20,688 nt of DNA, from positions 1 through 20,688 of IMG/VR virus record IMGVR_UViG_3300008516_001652; one strand, 5' to 3'. The DNA comes from a virus. The notes beneath the pieces are model-generated. The model ran no database searches. It was given only the letters and a program-made list of their open reading frames with translations, and was not told where the DNA came from. Positions 13,659-20,688 of this stretch are shown piece after piece (position 1 is the first letter of the stretch; each line of letters begins with the position of its first letter). The position numbers were made by a program, and so were the translations under genes.

Positions 13659-15224
13659 ATGAAGACCGATACGAAAACACCCCCATCGCGGGGAGATGAG
13701 GTTGAAAACTTGGGGGCGATCAATGCGATTGTGGTCGATCCCGAAATCATGGGCACTGCAGCGAACATCGCTTCCGGTGTTTTCAGCTCCGAGTATGAGA
13801 TTAAGGGTATTCCCTCCGACTGGAAGGAACGGGCACGCAAGGCATGGGAATATTATTGCGAAGAACCGATCGTATCCAACACCATCAATACCTGGCGGAC
13901 GTTCGCCATTGGTGACCAGGTGAAGATCACCTCAGATGATGAGTCGGTGCGAAGTGAGGGCACGCAGTTGTTCAATACGCTCAATGTGAATCGCTTCCTC
14001 AAGGACATGATCCTGCAGTTATTGGTGAAGGGTGAGTGCATCGGTTATAAGCGTTATGGCTCGAATGGGAAAGCCTCCAAGGGCGAGCATAACGATATCG
14101 TCAAATTGACTTGCATTAATCCACCCTCCGTCGATTTCGAATTTGAGGGGGGAGAATTGATCAAGGCGATTCAGAAGCCGGAAACCGAAAGCGGCTCCAC
14201 CGGCGATGAAATTGAACTCCCACTCGATCAGCTTATTCACCGCAAATGGAATGCACCCCAGTTCTCGGCACGAGGCAACTCGATGGTGACACCGGCGTTC
14301 GAGTCAATTGAACTCTTGCGTGACTATCGCCGAGCGCAGCGTGCTATTGCCAAGCGCTGGACGACTCCCCTGCGGTTTATACTCGTCGGCGGGAAATACG
14401 GCGACAAGGTGATTATGCCGACCCAGAAGATGATTTCGACCATCCGCGATCAGATCAATAAGATGGATTTGAAGTCGGGTCTGGTCGTGCCGTTCTATGT
14501 ACGAGCAGAGACTTATGGCACAGAGGGGCAGGTCTTAAACACCGAAGACAAGGTCAAGGAGGTCAAAGAGGACATCATCGTCGCCCTCGGCGTGGCGAAA
14601 TCCCTCGTCACAGGAGATGGACCGAACTTCGCAACCGCCTCCATCGCCTTCCAGAAGATGGTAATCATGCTGAAGGAGATCAAGCAGGTCGCACGCGAGA
14701 TACTCGACTGGATTTTCGACGACTGGAAGGAGATGAAAGGCTATACCGAGAAGAAAATCCAATACATCTTCTCCGATGTTGACCTGACCAACGAGATCGA
14801 AGTCAAGAAACTGCTGATCGAACTTTACGACCGCAACCTGATTTCCAAGAACACTATCCAGACCAAGATGGACTTAAATCCCGATGTCGAAAAGTCTAAT
14901 CGCACGAAAGAGGGTACACTGATTGACATGTCGTGGGACATCAAGGATATCGTTTCGCTGGTTCAGATGGGAGTCATGTCTGTACAGACAGCGCAGGAGA
15001 TGCTGGGGCTCGACCAGGTAAAGGAGTCCTCTCGCGTCGAAAAGCAGGAGAAGTCAGAAGCCGAGGATTTATACGCTTCGGCTGATGATGATCGTCTTTG
15101 TGGTGATTGCGCTTTCTACGACGCGGACAATAATCGCTGCCATGTGACAAGTGCGGAATGTCGTTTCGATCAGGCTGCCTGCCGACAGTTCATGGAAGCT
15201 GAAGTTGTGGAGATATCGGGTTGA
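13659..15224 (+). CDS. Phage portal protein with Cys-rich C-terminus
   Basis: ATG 13659 gives 521 residues, with AGG (13652-13654) a short distance upstream. The protein has the portal pattern: NTWRTFAIGDQVKI, LLVKGECIGYKRYG, a GNSMVTPAFESIELLRDYRRAQR clip/stem segment (spread over residues 206-228), and a long helical C-terminal part with DVDLTNEIEVKKLLIELYDRNLIS. The portal forms the dodecameric ring through which DNA enters the head and binds terminase and head completion proteins. An unusual tail carries five Cys (C481, C484, C494, C501, C508) in C-x2-C-x9-C-x6-C-x6-C spacing. Its stop overlaps the MuF gene start as TTGA. Confidence 0.87.
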   Translation: MKTDTKTPPSRGDEVENLGAINAIVVDPEIMGTAANIASGVFSSEYEIKGIPSDWKERARKAWEYYCEEPIVSNTINTWRTFAIGDQVKITSDDESVRSEGTQLFNTLNVNRFLKDMILQLLVKGECIGYKRYGSNGKASKGEHNDIVKLTCINPPSVDFEFEGGELIKAIQKPETESGSTGDEIELPLDQLIHRKWNAPQFSARGNSMVTPAFESIELLRDYRRAQRAIAKRWTTPLRFILVGGKYGDKVIMPTQKMISTIRDQINKMDLKSGLVVPFYVRAETYGTEGQVLNTEDKVKEVKEDIIVALGVAKSLVTGDGPNFATASIAFQKMVIMLKEIKQVAREILDWIFDDWKEMKGYTEKKIQYIFSDVDLTNEIEVKKLLIELYDRNLISKNTIQTKMDLNPDVEKSNRTKEGTLIDMSWDIKDIVSLVQMGVMSVQTAQEMLGLDQVKESSRVEKQEKSEAEDLYASADDDRLCGDCAFYDADNNRCHVTSAECRFDQAACRQFMEAEVVEISG

Positions 15225-16084
15225 ACCAGGCTGAACGAATCCAGCAGGCTGTCTTGCGGAGCATGCATTCGCGTGACCTTTACACCGAACGTCAGGTGAA
15301 CGCAATGTTGAAGGTCTTGCGGAAATCTGACACTTATATCAAGGCGGAGTTAGTCCACATCGGTGACAGTAAGGTTTTGAAAAAGGGGCTCGAAGTCAGG
15401 AAGGAACAACTCAAGGGGATACAGAACCAGATTGACGGGATCGTTCGGGATTTAAAGAACGAACAGACTTTGATGATGAAAACGGCTGTTAAGGAATCTT
15501 TTCAGAATGGGATAACCGGCGGTATCCGTGAATTCAGTGAGCTTGATTTCCCTTATTACAACGCACTTTCACATGAGGATCGAGTGCGTATGGCTGGTCA
15601 GGTGATGAGTCTGACAGATCGTTCAGCGCTCGACTTCCTGGTCAACTACGACCTGCAACTCTTGGGCAACGTCACCCGCGAGCTGGCGGACGGGATCAAG
15701 CAGCAGATCGCGGTGGGGATTGTCACTGGAGAATCCATAGCCAAGATCGGTGAGAAGATTGGCGGGGTGATCACCGATCCAGAAGCGTTCCGCAAGGCAG
15801 GCAAGACCGTGTTCAGGACCGCACAGAACCGGGTGGAGGTCATCACCCGCACCGAGACGCTAAGGGCTCATGGGCAGGGACGACGGAAGTTCTATGATAC
15901 GGTCGGGGTGCGTATGGTCGTCTGGGTGACCGCAGGCGACGAACGCACCTGCTCGCAGTGCGGTCCGCTCGAAGGACAGGAGTTTCCAATAGATCAAATA
16001 CCGCCTTTTCCCCACCCTCAGTGCAGATGTTCGTTTTTTGCAGCCCGGGCTAAGGTCTGCCGGGCGGGAGTTCCGGTGCATTGA
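15221..16084 (+). CDS. MuF-like (SPP1 gp7-type) head morphogenesis protein
   Basis: This 287-residue protein starts at TTG 15221, overlapping the portal stop. The N-terminal 150 residues are helical with a coiled-coil stretch (around 45-75). The C-terminal domain is characteristic of Mu F/SPP1 gp7 minor capsid proteins: NRVEVITRTETLRAHGQGR, VWVTAGDERTCSQCGPLEGQEF and PPFPHPQCRCSF, with conserved Cys and His that may bind metal. These proteins sit in the head near the portal, are packaged in a few copies and can leave with the DNA. Position next to the portal is normal. The stop codon overlaps the next start. Confidence 0.9.
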   Translation: MNQAERIQQAVLRSMHSRDLYTERQVNAMLKVLRKSDTYIKAELVHIGDSKVLKKGLEVRKEQLKGIQNQIDGIVRDLKNEQTLMMKTAVKESFQNGITGGIREFSELDFPYYNALSHEDRVRMAGQVMSLTDRSALDFLVNYDLQLLGNVTRELADGIKQQIAVGIVTGESIAKIGEKIGGVITDPEAFRKAGKTVFRTAQNRVEVITRTETLRAHGQGRRKFYDTVGVRMVVWVTAGDERTCSQCGPLEGQEFPIDQIPPFPHPQCRCSFFAARAKVCRAGVPVH

Positions 16085-19000
16085 TGATCACTAATCCGAC
16101 TACAAACCTCTATACCTGGGCATTGGCGATCCAGGCAGCGGCGAAGCAGCCGGACTACGACTGCATTCTCGTGCCGTCAGAGATCGCTGAAATGGCAGCC
16201 AAGAAGCATGGCGAGGCGGTCAAGATCGGGACGGCTGTTTCGAAAGGGGAGTTCGAGAAGTTGACTATGAAACAGTTGCAGAAGCTCGCCCAAGCCAACA
16301 GCATCTCCATTGCCCGCACCAAGAAGGATTTTATCAAGCTGCTGAAGCCATTAGAACCGGACGTCGATCTGGAATCTCTGAAGGGAACTCAGCTTAAGGC
16401 GCTGATTAAGAAGCACAAGATCGGGGCGTTGCGCTCGAAGAAAGAGCTGATCGCTCTGCTGAAACAACAAGCGGAGAAGGAAGCCAAAGAGGAGCTCACC
16501 CAGCAGTTGGTGCAGCAGCAGATCGAAGCGGTCAGGGAGAAAATCGCATCGGGACTTTCCGAACTGCCTGCCTTGAAACCACAGAACTTCCAGGAGGCGC
16601 TGACCAAGCTGGATGAGATGTCACAGGCGTTATCCAAAGCAAAGAAGCTGCTTCCCGAAGTCGAATGGACGGCACTTAAGGGGCAGGTTGAATTCGCCGG
16701 GGAGAGCTTCGTTCAATCGGTTAAGGTCCTGAGCGCCGGGGAATTGAAGCAGATCGCCAAGTCTGCCAAGCTGCACCACTACCAGTGGGCGTCGAAGGAC
16801 GAGCTGATCGTCCTGATGACCTCAACTGACAAAGGCAAGCTCGAAGCAGCCAAGGTGGGGATCAAAGCCAAGTGGGCGAAATGGGCTGAAAAGCACGGCG
16901 GCAAGAAGGTCAAGGTCAAGCCTAAACAACCACCTTCGAAAGTCACCACACCGACGCCGAAACCTGTTGCACCGAAGGAACTAACGTCAGCGGACGACAC
17001 TTGGCAGAGGCTCGTCGAATCGGAACCGTTCAAGTTCCAAGGGCGCGCGGACATCGAGGGAGCGCACACCAAGTATTTCTTTACTGATCGGAAGGGAGCA
17101 AAATGGCTGTTCAAGCCGACTGAGGAGTTTCGAGCCTATGGCGACGAGACGGCTTATCGGATCGGCAGGCTGATCGATCCCGACGCCATCGAGGTGCGGT
17201 ATATCGAACTCGATGTTCCGGAACGAGGCAAATTAAAGGGTTCGATCCAGAAATGGCGCACCGACTTGAAGAAGGAATTTGATTTCCGGGATGCGGTTGT
17301 CGAAAAGCTCAACTCCGCTGAGCTTGAGCAACTCCAGCGCGAGCACGTGATTGACTGGTTGATCTCCAATCACGATGCGCACGGAAAGCAATTCCTACGG
17401 TTGAAAAAAGGACACGTTCGGGGAATAGACAAATCCCAATTATATAAGTATTTGGGCGATGACAAGCTATCTCTCACTTATCATCCCAATCATGGCTGGG
17501 GCGAGAAGGAGCCGTTCTACAACGCGGTGATGCGTGCCTGGCGGGACGGAACGATCAACCTCGACCTGCAGGCGACATATAGATACATCCGCCGCGTCGA
17601 AATGATCACTGACGATGCCTACGTTGAGCTACTGAAACCCTATGCTGAACGCCGGTTTCGACGGCAGCCGCTGAAGCTGAAACAGTTCTATGAGACCGCT
17701 CTGGTTCGCAAGAATAACATCTGGAGTGATTTCGAGGAGTATTACACCGGGCTTCTTCGGCAGCGCACCGGCGACCGCACGGCGGTGTTCAGTTTCGATG
17801 TGGACATGAAGGTGTTGCCGACTGATAAAGCTGCCGGAAAGTGGAAGCATATTCCCGATGAGGCTGAAGCCTTGATCGATGATGCCCGTGAGTCTGGCTG
17901 GCAGGGAAAGTCACTCCCTGTGGACATCGACGACATCGAGGATCAGAATGTGCTGCTTTATACCGAGCAGGTCAAAGGGAAGATACGCACGGTGATGCGG
18001 ATGAAGATCCGACCTGAAGCCGAACGCAAGCTGCTGGCGGCATTATCCACGGGCGCAGATGACACCATCGGGCAGGTGGCGGGGAGCGCTCTGGCGGACG
18101 ATCTATTTTACGATGACATTCTGACAGCAATCAAGTCGATCAATCACCACATCAAACAGGGGGACTTCAGTTTCAATCGACAGAAGATAGATCAAGCCTT
18201 GAAACACCGCGCTGCATTGAAGCGCCTTACCAGGAGCGGTGATAAAGACCTGCGAGCTATGGCACGTGATTATCTGAAGACGCTGGACGAAATCGACGTC
18301 TCGGCAACGGCTGGCGGTAAGAAGAAGATAAGCGCATTTGACCGATTCCTGAAAAAGGAGCCTGCGGTTAAGCCCTCCGGCGACAAGATCTCTGCGGTCA
18401 AGCGGACAATCCTTTATGGGGATCAGAAGCAGGTTCAACGAGGTCAGATCAGGATCGTGAAAGAGGATATCGAATTCGGCAAATATCACCACAACTTCAC
18501 ATCCCGCGGACTTGAGTATCGCATCGACCTCCCTGATGGCGTTGAGGGGATTTATCGTCCGTGTATCAAAGAGAACTACTACGCACATCAGGGGCAACTC
18601 GAGCTGCGGATTGCAGCGGAGTGCACCCCTGAGACCGCAGAACGATTGTTATCGGGATTGGAACGACTGGGAATCGAAACATCCTTTGCATCGCCGGATG
18701 AGGCCGAGATTTTGTATTTGTTGAAGTCGGCATACATCCTGAAGGAGGATACCACGCCTGCTTGGAAGAAGATGTTGCGGGGTCTGGACACTGGCAAAGC
18801 CTCCAAGGCTGAGCGAGTGAAGGCTCTTCGGCAATATTGGTCGGATCGGTTAGGAATTCAGGATGTCACCAAGGTTCCAGGGTATGATCCAGAAGGGCGG
18901 TATTCGATAATGTCGTCCGCCTGGAAGAAGAAAAGGGAAGCCGGTTATCGTCATCAGCTCCGCTTCGATCTGACGGACGAGCAGATCAAGCGCGAGCTGA

Positions 19001-19545
19001 AGGACTACGGCTTGTATCACAGCTTAACCGATGGAACCGATGTGGCGACGGTACTCGACACGATACTGGATCATAACGGTGCGATGATATCGACGGTTGA
19101 GAAGGTGCGGATCGGTGTTCCAGTGGGTGGGATGAGCCCCGGCGCGGACATGGAATCGGGCGGAGCCAGTTACTTCTTCACCCGCATTCGCAAGCTTCCC
19201 GGCAAGGGCGGAGGCAGCGAACGATCCGGTTTCTATCTCAAGCCGGAACTGCTGCGCCGGATGGATGCGATCACCTATGAAAACGATAAATACGGGCGAG
19301 TGACCGGCAATCACGTCCGCCAGTATCGAAGGACATCCATCCAGGACTTCAAGCGAATTGAAGCACGACGGGGCTCGGATGAGACGATCTTTAAAAACGA
19401 GGTCACGCTTCTGGACAATATCCAGGTCGTATCGGTGAGAAATGAAACAGAACGCAAGCGTGTGCTGGAGGTGTTCCGCAAGCACGGGGTGGCGCAACTG
19501 CCGGATGGGCGGCGGGTGCAGGATATTGTTACAACGGCAAGGTAG
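16084..19545 (+). CDS. Giant multidomain phage protein: SAP-like repeats, HipA/PI3K-like kinase, ART-like C-terminus
   Basis: The protein has 1153 residues from ATG 16084, one base overlapping the MuF stop; TTG 16081 would add one residue. Numbering here counts from 16081. Three SAP/Rho-N-like helical motifs are at 61-88, 98-127 and 216-246 (pattern L..L..LA....I...R.K.DLI..L), with a Gln/Glu-rich coiled-coil stretch between the second and third. A Pro/Lys-rich linker spans about 280-300. A kinase-like domain follows: lysine strand KWLFKP (K345), helix GDETAYRIG (E356), catalytic loop SNHDAHGKQFL (D432, H434) and RGIDKSQ (D450), the order of HipA/PI3K-type kinases. A long middle part contains KYHHNFTSRGLEYRIDLPDG. 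The end has SGGASYFFTRI (1026-1036) and GSDETIFKNEV (E1101), resembling ADP-ribosyltransferase signatures. It lies beside MuF and portal genes, suggesting a virion protein delivered to the host. Domain calls are by eye; ART is the least certain. Confidence 0.72.
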   Translation: MITNPTTNLYTWALAIQAAAKQPDYDCILVPSEIAEMAAKKHGEAVKIGTAVSKGEFEKLTMKQLQKLAQANSISIARTKKDFIKLLKPLEPDVDLESLKGTQLKALIKKHKIGALRSKKELIALLKQQAEKEAKEELTQQLVQQQIEAVREKIASGLSELPALKPQNFQEALTKLDEMSQALSKAKKLLPEVEWTALKGQVEFAGESFVQSVKVLSAGELKQIAKSAKLHHYQWASKDELIVLMTSTDKGKLEAAKVGIKAKWAKWAEKHGGKKVKVKPKQPPSKVTTPTPKPVAPKELTSADDTWQRLVESEPFKFQGRADIEGAHTKYFFTDRKGAKWLFKPTEEFRAYGDETAYRIGRLIDPDAIEVRYIELDVPERGKLKGSIQKWRTDLKKEFDFRDAVVEKLNSAELEQLQREHVIDWLISNHDAHGKQFLRLKKGHVRGIDKSQLYKYLGDDKLSLTYHPNHGWGEKEPFYNAVMRAWRDGTINLDLQATYRYIRRVEMITDDAYVELLKPYAERRFRRQPLKLKQFYETALVRKNNIWSDFEEYYTGLLRQRTGDRTAVFSFDVDMKVLPTDKAAGKWKHIPDEAEALIDDARESGWQGKSLPVDIDDIEDQNVLLYTEQVKGKIRTVMRMKIRPEAERKLLAALSTGADDTIGQVAGSALADDLFYDDILTAIKSINHHIKQGDFSFNRQKIDQALKHRAALKRLTRSGDKDLRAMARDYLKTLDEIDVSATAGGKKKISAFDRFLKKEPAVKPSGDKISAVKRTILYGDQKQVQRGQIRIVKEDIEFGKYHHNFTSRGLEYRIDLPDGVEGIYRPCIKENYYAHQGQLELRIAAECTPETAERLLSGLERLGIETSFASPDEAEILYLLKSAYILKEDTTPAWKKMLRGLDTGKASKAERVKALRQYWSDRLGIQDVTKVPGYDPEGRYSIMSSAWKKKREAGYRHQLRFDLTDEQIKRELKDYGLYHSLTDGTDVATVLDTILDHNGAMISTVEKVRIGVPVGGMSPGADMESGGASYFFTRIRKLPGKGGGSERSGFYLKPELLRRMDAITYENDKYGRVTGNHVRQYRRTSIQDFKRIEARRGSDETIFKNEVTLLDNIQVVSVRNETERKRVLEVFRKHGVAQLPDGRRVQDIVTTAR

Positions 19546-19548
19546 GCC

Positions 19549-20019
19549 ATGAAGGAAGACATCGAACAGGCAAGGGGGGAGTTTCAAAGCAGGCTGGACG
19601 CGCTTCTGAAAGACGGAGCTGGATGCATGGTCATGGACGGCGATGAGGTTGTGACCTCGTTTTATCTGGTTTCGTTCGAGGTGCTGAAGGCTGTGCCGTT
19701 CTTCTCTCGTTCGACAGGCGAGCTGCTGCGCTTCACGTTCTGGTGCTGGTTTCAGGAAGTGCACTTCGAGGCGGGGATGCAGCGGGCGCACCTGATACAA
19801 GCGAAACAGATCGAATGGCTGAACGATCGCAACCTGCGTTTGAAAACCGATGATTACACCTTTCTGATCAGCGCTCTCGATCCACAGGAGGTCGATCCGA
19901 TTGGAAATGAAGTTTACAACGAGTGGCGTGAGTTTCAAGCAGTCAATCCATGGCTCGATAAGGTTACAGCCGAACAACGGGAGGAGTTCCTGGACATGGC
20001 AAGGCGGGTGTCATCATGA
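19549..20019 (+). CDS. 156-residue protein of unknown function
   Basis: ATG 19549 follows three bases after the giant gene's stop, with AGG at 19542-19544. The protein is acidic and Trp/Phe-rich in the middle (LLRFTFWCWFQEVHFEAG) with helical ends (MKEDIEQARGEFQSRLDALL; TAEQREEFLDMARRV). No transmembrane segment is long enough to be convincing. It shows no known motif. Its stop overlaps the next start (ATGA), so it is co-translated with the following gene. Position suggests a partner or immunity-like companion of the upstream protein, but this is only inferred from placement. Confidence 0.65.
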   Translation: MKEDIEQARGEFQSRLDALLKDGAGCMVMDGDEVVTSFYLVSFEVLKAVPFFSRSTGELLRFTFWCWFQEVHFEAGMQRAHLIQAKQIEWLNDRNLRLKTDDYTFLISALDPQEVDPIGNEVYNEWREFQAVNPWLDKVTAEQREEFLDMARRVSS

Positions 20020-20345
20020 GACTGCGATACTTTATCGACTATCGTTACGACGATAAGGCTGGCAGTTTCCTGCCGATCGGCATCTGGATACAGGACATGG
20101 ACGATCTGGGGATCGATATGTATTATCCGAAAGAGGAATCGTCAGGTGAGTATATGAACGCTATGTGGGTAATCAATCGTTTGGTAGAAGCGGATCTGAA
20201 CGCGCCGACGGACTTCCTGGAGTTTCATCAAGCACGAGCAGGATACCGGGGAATGCGGAGCCAGATATTCGAAGAGGAGACTGAGTTGTCTATCGATGAG
20301 TTTATGAAGAAGACGTTATGGAAATTCAGGGACAGAGAGGATTAA
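20016..20345 (+). CDS. 109-residue acidic protein of unknown function
   Basis: ATG 20016 lies in an ATGA overlap with the gene before. The N-terminus looks like a beta hairpin (RLRYFIDYRYDDKAG, FLPIGIWIQDMDDLGIDMYY), and the remainder is helical and charged (VINRLVEADLNAPTDFLEFH; ETELSIDEFMKKTLWKFRD). No domain is recognised. The pair with the preceding gene forms a coupled unit directly downstream of the putative effector gene. Confidence 0.65.
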   Translation: MRLRYFIDYRYDDKAGSFLPIGIWIQDMDDLGIDMYYPKEESSGEYMNAMWVINRLVEADLNAPTDFLEFHQARAGYRGMRSQIFEEETELSIDEFMKKTLWKFRDRED

Positions 20346-20570
20346 TTGCAACTTGTCAAAGAAAAAGAAGTCCTAATCAATCGTAAACAGATGATCGATA
20401 TTGCACGCAAGTACAATATCTTTACTTCTATAGGAACGATTCATCGCTGGGCTAATGAACCGGATTTTCCTTTGGCAATCGGAAAGAATGGGAAACACCT
20501 AATATACTCTCAAAGTGATTTCGTAAATTTTCTTAAGCAGAAGTTGCATAAGATCCAGGCGGAACACTGA
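20346..20570 (+). CDS. AlpA/excisionase-like winged-helix DNA-binding protein
   Basis: This 74-residue protein starts at TTG 20346, placed immediately after the preceding stop, with AGAGGA a few bases before it; ATG 20392 would remove part of the first helix. The sequence follows the MerR/AlpA small winged-helix plan: a helix with RKQMIDIARKYN, a recognition helix with IGTIHRWANEPDFPLAIG, a wing with GKHLIYSQSDFVNFL, and a basic helix. Such proteins are excisionases or transcription activators. It is the last rightward gene before the transposase-like gene, and the sequence is more AT-rich than its neighbours. The DNA-binding fold is likely; the target is unknown. Confidence 0.6.
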   Translation: MQLVKEKEVLINRKQMIDIARKYNIFTSIGTIHRWANEPDFPLAIGKNGKHLIYSQSDFVNFLKQKLHKIQAEH

Positions 20571-20592
20571 TATTAATCAGTGCAGAATATTG

Positions 20593-20621
20593 TTGACAAA
20601 TGTGGTTGTTTGATGTATATT
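20593..20621 (+). promoter_or_regulatory. Near-consensus sigma-70 promoter (TTGACA, 17 bp, TATATT)
   Basis: TTGACA at 20593-20598 is a perfect -35. The -10 TATATT at 20616-20621 has one mismatch, and the spacer is 17 bases. Transcription would start around 20628, at or next to the ATG at 20629. It is the strongest promoter visible in the window and serves the transposase-like gene. No Shine-Dalgarno fits between promoter and ATG, so the message would be leaderless. Confidence 0.75.
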
Positions 20622-20628
20622 GTTCTTT

Positions 20629-20688
20629 ATGGAAATCCAAGATGCAAGATCGCTATCACCTTCCGCGCAGGAAGCGTTGCGCAAACGG
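20629..20688 (+). CDS. Start of IS630-type transposase or its HTH protein (truncated by window end)
   Basis: Twenty codons are visible, beginning at ATG 20629. The peptide contains DARSLSPSAQEALRKR, which is the usual opening of IS630-family and related transposases, where a winged helix-turn-helix DNA-binding domain follows. The gene has its own strong promoter and a base composition unlike the phage genes upstream, as expected for an insertion element. The element's terminal repeat cannot be placed from one end alone. Only 20 residues are available, so the assignment is moderate. Confidence 0.5.
   Translation, partial: MEIQDARSLSPSAQEALRKR

Noticed and set aside
19024-19977. Minus-strand ORF of 317 residues
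   Set aside because: It is a shadow of the giant protein's C-terminus and the next gene, His/Leu/Arg-rich with no motif.

Overview
The window reads as part of a tailed double-stranded DNA bacteriophage or prophage. Its order is replication/recombination genes, a probable origin, packaging genes, lysis and nucleotide genes, then portal and head genes, with a short leftward cassette carrying a tyrosine recombinase set into the packaging region. Base composition is moderate. Genes are tightly packed with many ATGA/GTGA/TTGA stop-start overlaps, and GTG and TTG starts are common. No tRNA, rRNA or host housekeeping gene is visible, so the host cannot be named. The last 60 bases look like the start of an IS630-type transposase gene, so the prophage may be interrupted or may end there.

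Layout. (1) 1-6309, rightward replication/recombination operon: 3' part of an AAA_24/Sak4-like ATPase, a DUF669-type ssDNA-binding candidate, an ERCC4-fold nuclease, a RecD2-like helicase, and a primase-polymerase fused to a P-loop helicase domain. Both the DUF669-type protein and the primase end in an SSB-like acidic tip finishing in Pro-Phe. (2) 6310-6708, non-coding: twelve copies of an 11-bp element (ATAAGGACGTT) arranged almost as a mirror image around an AT-rich centre flanked by alternating GC tracts, with an extended -10 promoter inside. This is a strong origin or master-operator candidate. (3) 6709-8588, rightward: an unknown protein, a translationally coupled mini-ORF, a CCCH zinc-finger-like protein in the position of a small terminase, then two small coupled ORFs, the second a 46-residue membrane protein. 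Between them lies a recombination-site-like inverted repeat (GGTCACATA, 8-bp spacer, TATGTGACC). (4) 8710-10337, leftward four-gene cassette: two paralogous small proteins, an 81-residue acidic-tailed protein and a XerC/D-like recombinase. (5) 10440-20570, rightward: large terminase, M15 peptidase (endolysin candidate), small unknowns, a 5'-nucleotidase-like HAD enzyme, portal, MuF-like head protein, a 1153-residue multidomain protein (SAP-like repeats, HipA/PI3K-like kinase motifs, ART-like C-terminus), two unknowns and an AlpA-like winged-helix protein. (6) 20593-20688: a near-consensus promoter and the leaderless start of a transposase-like gene.

How the parts fit: the first operon would load recombination and priming proteins at the iteron array, and terminase, portal and MuF protein would package the genome. 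The 1153-residue protein, next to MuF and portal, is a candidate virion-delivered effector. The major capsid protein, scaffold and tail genes are not in the window. All functional calls rest on motifs read by eye, and no database search was possible.
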